From Agromyces sp. Root81 (lineage in GTDB: Bacteria > Actinomycetota > Actinomycetes > Actinomycetales > Microbacteriaceae), in NCBI RefSeq assembly GCF_001429165.1, contig NZ_LMIR01000002.1, positions 1,601,261 to 1,665,260 on the forward strand: a stretch of 64,000 nucleotides of DNA. The letters are read 5' to 3'. Shown one piece after another: positions 34,950 through 42,313 of this stretch. The notes under the pieces are model-generated. The model did no database searches. It was not told the DNA's origin and saw only the letters and a program-made list of their open reading frames with translations. Both the position numbers and the translations under genes were made by a program. Within the stretch, counting starts at the first letter, position 1; each line of letters starts with the position of its first letter.

Positions 34950-35002
34950 GTGCAACACAATCGTTGCACTAGAAGACCGGAAGCGCAACCGTTGTGTTGC
35001 AC
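34950..35002. promoter_or_regulatory. Twin operators of the ArsR-SRPBCC operon
   Basis: GTGCAAC-N6-GTTGCAC at 34950-34969 is a perfect interrupted palindrome. A second copy lies in opposite orientation at 34983-35002 and agrees at 17 of 20 positions. The two centres are 33 bp apart, three helical turns. They fill the promoter region of the operon. Confidence 0.7.
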
Positions 35003-35027
35003 TGTCATCGCGGAGCTTCGGGCGGTC

Positions 35028-35519
35028 TCAGGCGCGCGATGCGCGAAAGCCGGGGTGCACCCCGGGCTCGAGGTCGTGGGCCGCCGCGATCCGCGCGAGC
35101 AGGTGGCCGAGCGTCTGCCGCTCCTCCTCGCTGAGTTCGGCGACGAGATCGTTCTCGTGTTCGCGGCCGATGTGGCGCATCTGCGCCATCACCTCGCGAC
35201 CGCGGTCGGCGAGATGCAGTTCGTGCGTGCGCCGATCCTTCGTGCTGCGGGTGCGGGTGACGAGCTCCTTGCGCTCGAGCGCGTCGACGAGGGCGACGAC
35301 GCGACTCGGAACCACGCCGAGCTTGCCGGCGAGCGCCTGCTGACTGAGGCCCGGCTCGACCGCGATCATCCGCAGGATTCCGACGTCGCTCGGTTGCACG
35401 TCGAGCTCGGCGAGGCGCTCCGCGAAGCGCGCCGAGGCGTAGGCGCCGACTTGGGAGAGCAGGAATCCGACGCGCTCGGCGGGCTGCCTGAACGGTGCCT
35501 CGTGCGCGTTCGTCTCCAT
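35028..35519 (-). CDS. MarR-family regulator, 163 aa
   Basis: A MarR winged helix: LSQQALAGKLGVVPSRVVALVDALERKELVTR with wing STKDRRTHELHLADRG. It is divergent from the membrane-protein gene at 35572. A 24-bp interrupted palindrome lies between them across that gene's promoter, so repression of the neighbour, and perhaps of itself, is likely. The effector is unknown. Confidence 0.9.
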   Translation of the reverse strand: METNAHEAPFRQPAERVGFLLSQVGAYASARFAERLAELDVQPSDVGILRMIAVEPGLSQQALAGKLGVVPSRVVALVDALERKELVTRTRSTKDRRTHELHLADRGREVMAQMRHIGREHENDLVAELSEEERQTLGHLLARIAAAHDLEPGVHPGFRASRA

Positions 35520-35536
35520 GTCGAGGACTCTACCAG

Positions 35537-35564
35537 TTGCGGATGAATCATTCTGTGCTATGAA
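35537..35564 (+). promoter_or_regulatory. Promoter of the divergent membrane-protein gene
   Basis: TTGCGG (35537-35542) and TATGAA (35559-35564) are separated by 16 bp. The predicted start site falls at the ATG at 35572, so the mRNA would be leaderless. Confidence 0.55.
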
Positions 35565-35569
35565 TGATT
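35546..35569. promoter_or_regulatory. MarR operator: AATCATTC-N8-GAATGATT
   Basis: Two perfect 8-bp arms flank an 8-bp spacer. The site covers the spacer and -10 of the promoter at 35537-35564, where a bound repressor would block polymerase. The geometry suits a MarR dimer. Confidence 0.7.
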
Positions 35570-35571
35570 AC

Positions 35572-36357
35572 ATGAACAGAACGAATGATGCGGCGGTCGG
35601 AACCGCCGCGGCCGAGTCCCAGCACTCCGCCTCGTCCACCGGCTCACGGCGCGCGCCCGCCGGACCGCCGTTGCCGCCCCTCGCGATCGTCGTCGTGGCG
35701 CTCTCGATGGCCTCCATCGTGCTGCCGGCCGTGCTCGCGGGCGGCGCGACCTACCCGTCGCCGTTCGGTGACGGCGACGCGATCGTCGCCTACTTCCGCG
35801 ATCACGAGCTCTCGGTGCTGATCACCGCACTGCTGCAGTTCGCGGCGTCCATTCCGCTCGTGATCTTCGCGGCCGCCGCGACGACGCGACTCACCCAGCT
35901 CGGCGTGCGCGCGCCGGGGGTGTCGATCGGCTTCGCCGGCGGCATCCTCGCCTCGGTCTCGATGGCGATGTCGGCCGGCTTCAGCTGGGCGCTCACGCGA
36001 CCCGAACTGCTCGAGGAGCCCGGCATCGTGCGACTGCTGCACGACCTGGCGTTCTTCACCGGCGGCCCCGGGTTCGTCGTGCCGCTCGGCCTGCTCATCG
36101 CGGGGCTCGCAGTGCCCGGCCTGCTGGCCGGCCTGCTGCCGCGCTGGCACGCGTGGGCGGGCCTCGTGCTCGCCGGCCTCGCCATGGTCGCGACGCTCGT
36201 GGTCGCGATCCCCGAGCTCGCCGTGCTGCTGCCGATCGTGCGCTTCCCGTCGTTCGCGTGGATCGTGCTCTGCGCGTTCCTGCTGCCGCTGCGGCGAACG
36301 GATGTCGCGCGGCCCGTGCGCACCCGTTCCGGCGCCGCTGCGGAGCCCCGCTCGTGA
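35572..36357 (+). CDS. MarR-controlled integral membrane protein of unknown function, 261 aa
   Basis: About six membrane helices follow a Ser/Pro-rich N terminus, for example LAIVVVALSMASIVLPAVLAGG, ITALLQFAASIPLVIFAAAA and FGWALTR-like loops. I do not recognise a family. ATG 35572 is preferred over 35560 because the latter lies inside the operator and -10. It ends 180 bp before hemE. Confidence 0.75.
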   Translation: MNRTNDAAVGTAAAESQHSASSTGSRRAPAGPPLPPLAIVVVALSMASIVLPAVLAGGATYPSPFGDGDAIVAYFRDHELSVLITALLQFAASIPLVIFAAAATTRLTQLGVRAPGVSIGFAGGILASVSMAMSAGFSWALTRPELLEEPGIVRLLHDLAFFTGGPGFVVPLGLLIAGLAVPGLLAGLLPRWHAWAGLVLAGLAMVATLVVAIPELAVLLPIVRFPSFAWIVLCAFLLPLRRTDVARPVRTRSGAAAEPRS

Positions 36358-36404
36358 GCGACGCGATGCTCGACAAGCTCGTGCGCCGACCGGGCTTCCA
36401 GCCC

Positions 36405-36544
36405 GATACGCGACGATGTCAGTTGTCGTTGGTGCTGCATCCGATCGCCGATCTTCACTCAGCCTGATACGCGACAATGTCAGTTGTCGTTGGTGCTGCA
36501 TCCGATCGCCGATCTTCACTCAGCCTGATACGCGACAATGTCAG
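36405..36544. repeat. 61-bp tandem repeat, 2.3 copies, leading into hemE
   Basis: Copies at 36405-36465 and 36466-36526 differ at one base; a third begins at 36527 and diverges after 18 bp, inside the hemE start. Each copy starts GATACGCGACAATGTC and includes the interrupted palindrome CGACAA-TGTCAG-TTGTCG, perfect at 36472-36489. The 61-bp period is close to six helical turns, so the palindromes face the same side of the DNA. Confidence 0.9.
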
Positions 36545-37707
36545 GCGTGATCCTCTCCCCGCAGCACCCGCTCTCCGCCGGCCTGACCTCCGACTCGCGA
36601 CTCGTGCGCGCATACCGGGGAGAGCGTTCCGACGCCACGCCCGTGTGGTTCATGCGCCAGGCCGGACGCTCGCTGCCCGAGTACCGCGACCTCCGCGTCG
36701 GCACCCGTATGCTCGACGCGTGCCTCGACCCCGCGATGGCGAGCGAGATCACGCTGCAGCCCGTGCGGCGCCACCGGGTCGACGCCGGCATCTTCTTCAG
36801 CGACATCGTCGTGCCGCTGAAGCTCGTGGGCGTCGACGTCGAGATCCAGCCGGGTCGCGGCCCGGTCTTCGGCCGGGCGTACGCGGATGCCGCCGGCGTC
36901 GCCGAGCTCACGGCGATCGACCCTGCCCGGCTCGATGAGGCATCCGCCCCCATCACCGAGGCCGTCGCCCGCACCGTCGCCGAGCTGAACACGACCGCCC
37001 CTTCGACGGGCTCAGGGCAGGTTCCCTCGGGCACCGCGACCCCGCTCATCGGCTTCGCCGGCGCGCCGTTCACCCTCGCGGCCTACCTCGCCGAGGGCGG
37101 CCCCTCGAAAGACCACCTCGCCGCCCGCACCCTCATGCACGCCGATCCGGGCGCCTGGCGCGCGCTCATGGACTGGACCGCCGAGCTGACGGGCCGCTTC
37201 CTGCGCACGCAGGTGCTCGCCGGGGCATCCGCCGCCCAGCTCTTCGACTCGTGGGCCGGCGCCATCTCGCTCGCCGACTACGAGACGCACGTCGCCCCCG
37301 CCTCGGCGGCGGCGCTCGCGCACGTGCACGACCTCGCCTACGAGACCACGGATGCATCGGGCGCCTCGTCCACCCGCAGCGTGCCGGTCGTGCACTTCGG
37401 CGTCGGCACCGGCGAGCTGCTCGGGGCGATGCACGCCATCGGCGTCGACACGGTCGGCGTCGACTACCGCATCCCGCTCGACGTCGCCGTCGAGCGCGTC
37501 GGCGAGGGCGTGCCCCTGCAGGGCAACCTCGATCCGGCCCTGCTCGCCGCGCCCTGGCCGGTGCTCGAGGCCGCGGCCCGCGAGGTGCTGCGCCGCGGCG
37601 AGGCGGCCCCCGCCCACGTCTTCAACCTCGGCCACGGCGTGCCGCCCGAGACCGACCCGACCGTGCTGACGCGGGTCGCCGAGCTCGTGCACGAGGCCTC
37701 GGCGTGA
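36538..37707 (+). CDS. hemE: Uroporphyrinogen III decarboxylase, 389 aa
   Basis: Converts uroporphyrinogen III to coproporphyrinogen III by four decarboxylations. The hallmark PVWFMRQAGRSLPEYR lies at about residues 35-50, IFFSDIVVPLKLVG, GFAGAPFTLAAYLAEGG and HVFNLGHGVPPETDP follow. A CCCTTCGAC-type repeat adds the segment TAPSTGSGQVPSGTATP between conserved blocks. ATG 36538 lies in the third copy of the upstream tandem repeat; GTG 36547 is an alternative. The stop overlaps the hemY GTG by 4 bp. Confidence 0.97.
   Translation: MSGVILSPQHPLSAGLTSDSRLVRAYRGERSDATPVWFMRQAGRSLPEYRDLRVGTRMLDACLDPAMASEITLQPVRRHRVDAGIFFSDIVVPLKLVGVDVEIQPGRGPVFGRAYADAAGVAELTAIDPARLDEASAPITEAVARTVAELNTTAPSTGSGQVPSGTATPLIGFAGAPFTLAAYLAEGGPSKDHLAARTLMHADPGAWRALMDWTAELTGRFLRTQVLAGASAAQLFDSWAGAISLADYETHVAPASAAALAHVHDLAYETTDASGASSTRSVPVVHFGVGTGELLGAMHAIGVDTVGVDYRIPLDVAVERVGEGVPLQGNLDPALLAAPWPVLEAAAREVLRRGEAAPAHVFNLGHGVPPETDPTVLTRVAELVHEASA
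36999..37017. repeat. CCCTTCGAC-family repeat inside hemE
   Basis: CCCTTCGACGGGCTCAGGG is an imperfect palindrome matching the repeat at 17563 in the M13 peptidase. It is translated as part of a Ser/Gly/Thr-rich loop. Confidence 0.75.
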
Positions 37708-39260
37708 GCGAGGCGACGACGCCCGCGCCCGACCCGGCCGCCGAGCCCGTCGTCGAACGGGCGACCGCCGACGTCGTCGTGGTCGGCGGCGGCGTCGCCG
37801 GCCTCGTCGCGGCACTCGAGTGCGCGAAGGTCGGGCTGCGCGTCACCGTGCTCGAGCGCCGCGACGAACTGGGCGGATGCGTCGGCCGCATCGAGCTCGA
37901 CGGCCTCACCCTCGACAGCGGCGCCGAGTCGTTCGCCACCCGCGGCGGCGCCGTCGCCGAACTGCTCGGCTCGCTCGGCCTCGAGGCCGACATCGAGAAT
38001 CCGAACCCGGCGGGCGCCTGGCTCGTGATGCCCGGCAAGCAGGGCGGCCTCGACGCCGCCCCGCTGCCGAAGACGGGCATGCTCGGCATCCCGGCGAACC
38101 CGCTCGGCGACGACGTGCGGCGCATCATCGGCTGGAGCGGCGCGACCCGCGCCTACCTCGATCGCGTGAAGCCGATCCTCCGCATCGGCCGCGCCCACAG
38201 CCTCGGCAAGCTCGTGCGCGAGCGCATGGGCCAGGCCGTGCTCGACCGGCTCGTCACGCCGATCTCCGCGGGCGTCTACTCGACCGATCCCGACGACCTC
38301 GACCTCGACGTCGTGGCCCCCGGGCTCAACGAGGCGATGACCCGCATGGGCTCGCTCTCGGGCGGCGTCGGGCAGCTCGTCGAAGAGCGCAGGGCCGGGG
38401 GAGCCGTGCGCGGCATCCGCGGCGGCATGCACCGCCTCGTCGACGCCCTCGAGCGCGAACTCCTCCGCTTCGACGTCACGGTCGTGCGCGGCGCGGAGGT
38501 CACGGGGCTCGAGCGCGATTCGTCCGGGGGAGCGGGTTTCGAGACGCGCGCTTCGCTCGCTCCTCAACCCGCGGAGTCATGGCTCGTCACCGCGACGACC
38601 GAGACCGGCGAGCTCGTCGTGAGCGCCCCCGACGTCGTGCTCGCCGCCTCGGGTCACGCGGCCCTCGCGCTCGTCGACGACGCCCTCGACGGCTGGGCGC
38701 AGACGAGCGGCACCGGCAGTGCGGAGTGGCCGGCCGCGGCATCCGTCGAACTCGTCACGCTCGTGCTCGACGCGCCCGCCCTCGATGCCGCACCGCGCGG
38801 CACCGGCGTGCTCGTCGCCGCCGATGCGCCCGACGTGCAGGCGAAGGCCCTCACCCACTCGACGGCGAAGTGGTCGTGGCTCACCGAGGCGGCCGGTGGC
38901 CGCCACGTCGTGCGCCTCTCGTACGGTCGCGCCGGTGCAGCCAACCCGCTCGACGGGCGCTCCGACGCCGAGGTCTCCGAGCTCGCGCTCGCCGACGCCT
39001 CGCTGCTCCTCGGCGTGCCCCTCGACGAGCGGATGCTGCGCGCCTCGGGCCGCACCGCCTGGCGCGACGCCCTCTCGCAGGCGGCCATCGGCCAGCGCGA
39101 CCGGGTGCGTGCGCTCGAGGACGCGCTCGCCGCCGAGCCCGGCATCGAGGCGACCGGTTCCTGGGTCGCCGGCACCGGCCTCGCCTCGGTCGTGCCGCAC
39201 GCCCTCGAGGCCGCACGCCGCGTCAGGCACCGCAGGGTGCAGCCCGACGCCGGGGCCTGA
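37704..39260 (+). CDS. hemY: Coproporphyrinogen III oxidase, HemY/CgoX type, 518 aa
   Basis: An FAD enzyme that oxidises coproporphyrinogen III to coproporphyrin III in the Gram-positive haem route. The dinucleotide loop is VVVVGGGVAGLVAALECAKVG, followed by VLERRDELGGCVGRIELDGLTLDSGAESFATRGG; the C terminus has IEATGSWVAGTGLASVVPHA. A 41-bp repeat at 38534-38574 is read as [12 protein letters not shown] in a variable region. The GTG start overlaps the hemE stop. Confidence 0.95.
   Translation: MSEATTPAPDPAAEPVVERATADVVVVGGGVAGLVAALECAKVGLRVTVLERRDELGGCVGRIELDGLTLDSGAESFATRGGAVAELLGSLGLEADIENPNPAGAWLVMPGKQGGLDAAPLPKTGMLGIPANPLGDDVRRIIGWSGATRAYLDRVKPILRIGRAHSLGKLVRERMGQAVLDRLVTPISAGVYSTDPDDLDLDVVAPGLNEAMTRMGSLSGGVGQLVEERRAGGAVRGIRGGMHRLVDALERELLRFDVTVVRGAEVTGLERDSSGGAGFETRASLAPQPAESWLVTATTETGELVVSAPDVVLAASGHAALALVDDALDGWAQTSGTGSAEWPAAASVELVTLVLDAPALDAAPRGTGVLVAADAPDVQAKALTHSTAKWSWLTEAAGGRHVVRLSYGRAGAANPLDGRSDAEVSELALADASLLLGVPLDERMLRASGRTAWRDALSQAAIGQRDRVRALEDALAAEPGIEATGSWVAGTGLASVVPHALEAARRVRHRRVQPDAGA
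38534..38574. repeat. 41-bp TTCGAGACG-family repeat inside hemY
   Basis: The block begins GGGTTTCGAGACG and ends CTCCTCAACCCGCGG. It matches the block at 55108-55148 in hemL at 40 of 41 positions and is read in the same frame. The ends GGGTT and AACCC can pair. This REP-like family is usually intergenic. Confidence 0.9.
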
Positions 39261-39352
39261 TCCTTCGGCATGCCGTCGGGGGCCGGCGTCGGGCTTCGTC
39301 GCGGGCGGCGCTGCGAATACCGTCCGACCGGATGGTAGCGTTGCGGATCCAT

Positions 39353-39369
39353 TCAGCGCAGTCGAAGGG
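39353..39369. repeat. Partial CCCTTCGAC-family repeat before the 70-aa gene
   Basis: TCAGCGCAGTCGAAGGG is the reverse complement of CCCTTCGACTGCGCTGA, a common variant end of the repeat family seen at 17563 and 36999. It ends 7 bp before the next start codon. Confidence 0.55.
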
Positions 39370-39376
39370 AAGATCC

Positions 39377-39589
39377 ATGGCGAAGTACGACCTGTCCTCC
39401 ACCCCGCTCAAGGTGCTGCTCGAGGCACCCGATTCCCGAGCGGTCATCGACGAGCTCCTGCCCGAGTTGCCGACCCACCCGATGATCGGGTTCGCCCAGA
39501 ACATGAATGCCGACCAGGTGCTGAAGCTCGCGGGCGGGACGGATGCCGCACGGGTCGAGGCGCTCCGCGCCGCGCTCGAGGCGCTCTGA
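39377..39589 (+). CDS. Small conserved protein, 70 aa
   Basis: MAKYDLSSTPLKVLLEAPDS and the remainder form a helical protein with no membrane segment. Composition and codon use match real genes. A purine-rich GAAGGGAAG lies before the ATG. I recall similar short proteins in Microbacteriaceae, but the function is unknown. Confidence 0.7.
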   Translation: MAKYDLSSTPLKVLLEAPDSRAVIDELLPELPTHPMIGFAQNMNADQVLKLAGGTDAARVEALRAALEAL

Positions 39590-39725
39590 CCAGCACGAGC
39601 TGAGAGTTCGGAGTCCACGGAGGGCTCTTCGCGGTCATCGACGCTCCCCATTGCATAGCCGAAACGGAATATTTCGACGCAACCCCCTTGCGCGGCTTCG
39701 TGCTGGGTCTACGCTTGAACCGTCG

Positions 39726-39741
39726 CTGTGGTGGACCACAG
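39726..39741. promoter_or_regulatory. Perfect hairpin CTGTGGT-GG-ACCACAG before the YtxH-like gene
   Basis: Two 7-bp arms flank 2 bp. The hairpin touches the purine-rich ribosome site GGGGGAG (39741-39747). It may be an operator or may affect translation. Confidence 0.4.
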
Positions 39742-39758
39742 GGGGAGATGGGGTGCAC

Positions 39759-40232
39759 ATGAAAGGCAAGATCCTCTTCGTCGTGGGGCTCGGAATCGGG
39801 TACGTGCTCGGTACGCGCGCCGGTCGTGAGCGCTACGAGCAGATCCGCAGGGCGGCGGAGGGCGTGTGGAACACGCCGGCCGTGCAGCAGGGCGTCGACA
39901 CCGTGAAGGGATTCGCGGCCGAGAAGGTCGGCGACCTCTCCGACACCGTGCTCGACGGCGTCAAGTCGTTCATCGGCAACGCGACCCGCGGCACCGGCGC
40001 CACCAAGAGCGACGTCAGCAGCGCAGCGAAGAGCGCGAAGCAGAACGTCTCGAAGACCGCGACCGCAGCCAAGTCGGCCGTCGACAGTGCGGCCTCCGCC
40101 CTCGACGACGTGATCGACGACGCCGCCGGGGTCGCTTCATCCGCTGCGGCAGATGCGAAGAGCACCGCGAAGCGCAGTACGGCGAAGCGCAGCACGACGG
40201 GCAAGGCCAAGCCCGCCGCATCCGACTCCTGA
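39759..40232 (+). CDS. YtxH-like envelope/stress protein, 157 aa
   Basis: A short N-terminal membrane helix, FVVGLGIGYVLGTRAGRERYEQ, is followed by an Ala/Lys/Ser-rich amphipathic region with repeated KSA and STAKRST units. This is the YtxH/YtxH-like layout linked to general stress. A GTG at 39753 is an alternative start. It heads a run of three small envelope genes. Confidence 0.75.
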   Translation: MKGKILFVVGLGIGYVLGTRAGRERYEQIRRAAEGVWNTPAVQQGVDTVKGFAAEKVGDLSDTVLDGVKSFIGNATRGTGATKSDVSSAAKSAKQNVSKTATAAKSAVDSAASALDDVIDDAAGVASSAAADAKSTAKRSTAKRSTTGKAKPAASDS

Positions 40233-40251
40233 CCGCGGAGGTGACCACGCG

Positions 40252-40659
40252 ATGACCGCGCCCTCGAACGACGACCGCTCACTCTTCACGCTGATCGGCG
40301 ACCTGCCCGACACGATCTCGTCGCTCGTGCGCGCCGAGATCGACCAGATCAAGGCCGAGGTCTCCTACAAGGTCAAGCACTTCGGCATCGGCTCGGGGCT
40401 CGTGGCCGGCGCTGGAGTGGTCGGCGTCTTCCTGCTGTTCACGCTCATCACCACCGCGATCTTCGCGCTCGCGCTCGTGATGCCGGCGTGGGCCGCCGCG
40501 CTCACCGTCTCGGGCGTGCTGCTGCTGATCATCGCGGTCCTGCTGTGGATCGCCTACATCAACTTCAAGCGGGGTTCGGAGCCCCTCGAGTCGGTCGAGA
40601 GCCTGAAGGCCGACCTCGACGCCCTGAAGGGAACGGGTGACTATGACCGCCGCTACTGA
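40252..40659 (+). CDS. Actinobacterial Holin-X/DUF1469 family membrane protein, 135 aa
   Basis: LIGDLPDTISSLVRAEIDQIKAEVSYKVKHFGIGSGL followed by two membrane helices is the phage-holin-superfamily 'Holin-X' signature, in chromosomally encoded envelope proteins. No phage genes are nearby, so it is not evidence for a prophage. It overlaps the next gene by about 17 bp. Confidence 0.85.
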   Translation: MTAPSNDDRSLFTLIGDLPDTISSLVRAEIDQIKAEVSYKVKHFGIGSGLVAGAGVVGVFLLFTLITTAIFALALVMPAWAAALTVSGVLLLIIAVLLWIAYINFKRGSEPLESVESLKADLDALKGTGDYDRRY

Positions 40660-40954
40660 CGCCACCGGCCCCCGCCCCTCGAAGCGCGACACCGCCGCCC
40701 GCGAGCGCAATCTCACGCGCGTGCAGGCGAAGGTCGCCTCGCAGCAGGCCCGCGCCGAGTTCGCCGAGACGCTGAACGCCCTCGAAGACAAGCTCAACGT
40801 GCCCAAGCAGGTCGGCATCCGCACGGAGCGGGCCAAGCGCAAGCTGCGCCGATTCGCCGACGAGCAGCCCGTCGCGGCGCTCGTCGCGGCGGTCGGCGTC
40901 GTCGCGGCGGTCGGCGTCACGGTGTGGCTCGTCGTGCGCTCGAACCTCGACTGA
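40643..40954 (+). CDS. DUF3618 family protein, 103 aa
   Basis: A charged helical region (RVQAKVASQQARAEFAETLNALEDKLNVPKQ) precedes one C-terminal membrane helix (AALVAAVGVVAAVGVTVWLVV). DUF3618 proteins travel with YtxH-like and Holin-X genes, as here. The start is ATG 40643 or GTG 40637; the gene begins inside its upstream neighbour. Confidence 0.82.
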   Translation: MTAATDATGPRPSKRDTAARERNLTRVQAKVASQQARAEFAETLNALEDKLNVPKQVGIRTERAKRKLRRFADEQPVAALVAAVGVVAAVGVTVWLVVRSNLD

Positions 40955-40998
40955 TCGCGTCGGCGATCCAGCACGACCGAGAGCGAGCGGATGCCGCG

Positions 40999-41715
40999 AT
41001 GCCGACGCCAGCGGATGATCAGGTCTCCTCGGCCTCGACCGGCACGGCCGTCGACCGCGTCGCCGGCCTCGTCCGGGCGGAGATTCTGAGCGGAGTGCGG
41101 GGCCCCGACACGCCACTGCGCGAAGAGGCCGCGGCCGAACAGTTCGGGGTGTCGCGCCACACGGTGCGCGCCGCGTTCCAGCGGCTCGTCGCCGAGCGTC
41201 TGGCCGTCGCCGAGGCGTACCGGGGAGTGCGAGTGGCGAGCTTCGATCGCGCCCACGTGATCGCCTTGCAGCAGTTGCGCGCGGCACTCGAGGTCGAGGC
41301 CGTGCGCATCCTGGGCGAGCGTCACGGCGAGGTGTGGCCCGAGGGTGCGCTCGCGCCGGCAGGCGGGGTGCTCGCCGAGCTCGACCGGGTCGCCGAGCTC
41401 GCCGCTGAAGCTCGGGACGACGGCGAGGAGGGAGCCGGCGCCGACGAGCACGTCGACTGGCTCGAGGTCGAGCGCCTGCACGCCGACTTCCATCATGCGA
41501 TCGTCGTGGCCTCGGCGAGCCCCCGCATCATCGAGGCGCACGCCGCCCTCGGCAGCGAGCTGCTGCTCTTCCTGCTGCACGTGCGCCCGCACTACACGCT
41601 CGAGAGCCTCATCGACGAGCACCGGGCGCTGCTCGAGCAGCTGCCCGCGCGCGGCCCGGCGGCCCTGCGCGAGCACCTCGAGCACTCGACACGCCTGCTG
41701 CTCGGCGGGCGCTGA
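40999..41715 (+). CDS. GntR-family (FadR/FCD type) regulator, 238 aa
   Basis: The GntR helix-turn-helix reads LVRAEILSGVRGPDTPLREEAAAEQFGVSRHTVRAAFQRLVAERL. The C-terminal FCD domain has the metal-ligand pattern in ERLHADFHHAIVVASAS and the later EHRALLEQL. It senses an organic acid or metabolite. The target is not obvious; the neighbouring OsmC gene follows 51 bp later. Confidence 0.87.
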   Translation: MPTPADDQVSSASTGTAVDRVAGLVRAEILSGVRGPDTPLREEAAAEQFGVSRHTVRAAFQRLVAERLAVAEAYRGVRVASFDRAHVIALQQLRAALEVEAVRILGERHGEVWPEGALAPAGGVLAELDRVAELAAEARDDGEEGAGADEHVDWLEVERLHADFHHAIVVASASPRIIEAHAALGSELLLFLLHVRPHYTLESLIDEHRALLEQLPARGPAALREHLEHSTRLLLGGR

Positions 41716-41766
41716 GCCGAGACGCCGACGGTTGTGCCCATGCCCGCGCGGGCGGATGATGGCGGC

Positions 41767-42276
41767 ATGGACGCGACCGAACTGCGGGCACGGCAGGCGC
41801 CGCTCAAGCAGCGGTACCGCGACGACCCCGACGCGGCGATCACTCCCGCCGCGGCGCACGGCTCATTCGCCGATCCGGGCATCACGGCGACGGTCGACGG
41901 GTGGGCGGGGTCCGTGCGTGCGGGACTCCATCCCGCGACGGGCGGCGACGGCGGCGACGCGTGCTCCACCGACCTCCTGCTCCAGGCGCTGCTCGCCTGC
42001 GCGGGCGTCACGCTGCGGTCGGTGGCGACCTCGATGGGGCTCGAGATCCGGTCCGCCGAGCTGCGCGCGGAGGGCGTGTGGGACGCCCGCGGCACGCTGG
42101 GCGTCGATCGCTCGGTTCCGGTCGGCGTGCTCGACGTGGTCGTCACCGCCGTGCTCGACGTCGACGCCGACGAAGCCGAGCTCCACCGGCTCGCCACCGG
42201 CGTCGAACGATTCTGCGTCGTCGCGCAGTCGCTCGCCGAGCCGCCCGAGTTCGTGATCGTCCGCGCCACGTCCTGA
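41767..42276 (+). CDS. OsmC/Ohr-family peroxidase-like protein, 169 aa
   Basis: The two conserved cysteines are in ALLACAGVTLRSVA and RFCVVAQSLAEPP, as in OsmC-type thiol peroxidases, which reduce organic hydroperoxides. The N-terminal extension (LKQRYRDDPDAAI) is typical of the longer subfamily. ATG 41767 is used. Confidence 0.85.
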   Translation: MDATELRARQAPLKQRYRDDPDAAITPAAAHGSFADPGITATVDGWAGSVRAGLHPATGGDGGDACSTDLLLQALLACAGVTLRSVATSMGLEIRSAELRAEGVWDARGTLGVDRSVPVGVLDVVVTAVLDVDADEAELHRLATGVERFCVVAQSLAEPPEFVIVRATS

Positions 42277-42313
42277 TCGCTCCGCGGCGCCCGATGCCGA
42301 TGTCCACCCGAGC

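Noticed and set aside
36405..36544. CRISPR-like repeat array
   Set aside because: The repeats are contiguous with no unique spacers, the copies run into hemE and no cas gene is present.
40252..40659. Prophage remnant based on a holin-like protein
   Set aside because: Holin-X proteins are ordinary chromosomal membrane proteins in actinobacteria, and no other phage gene lies nearby.
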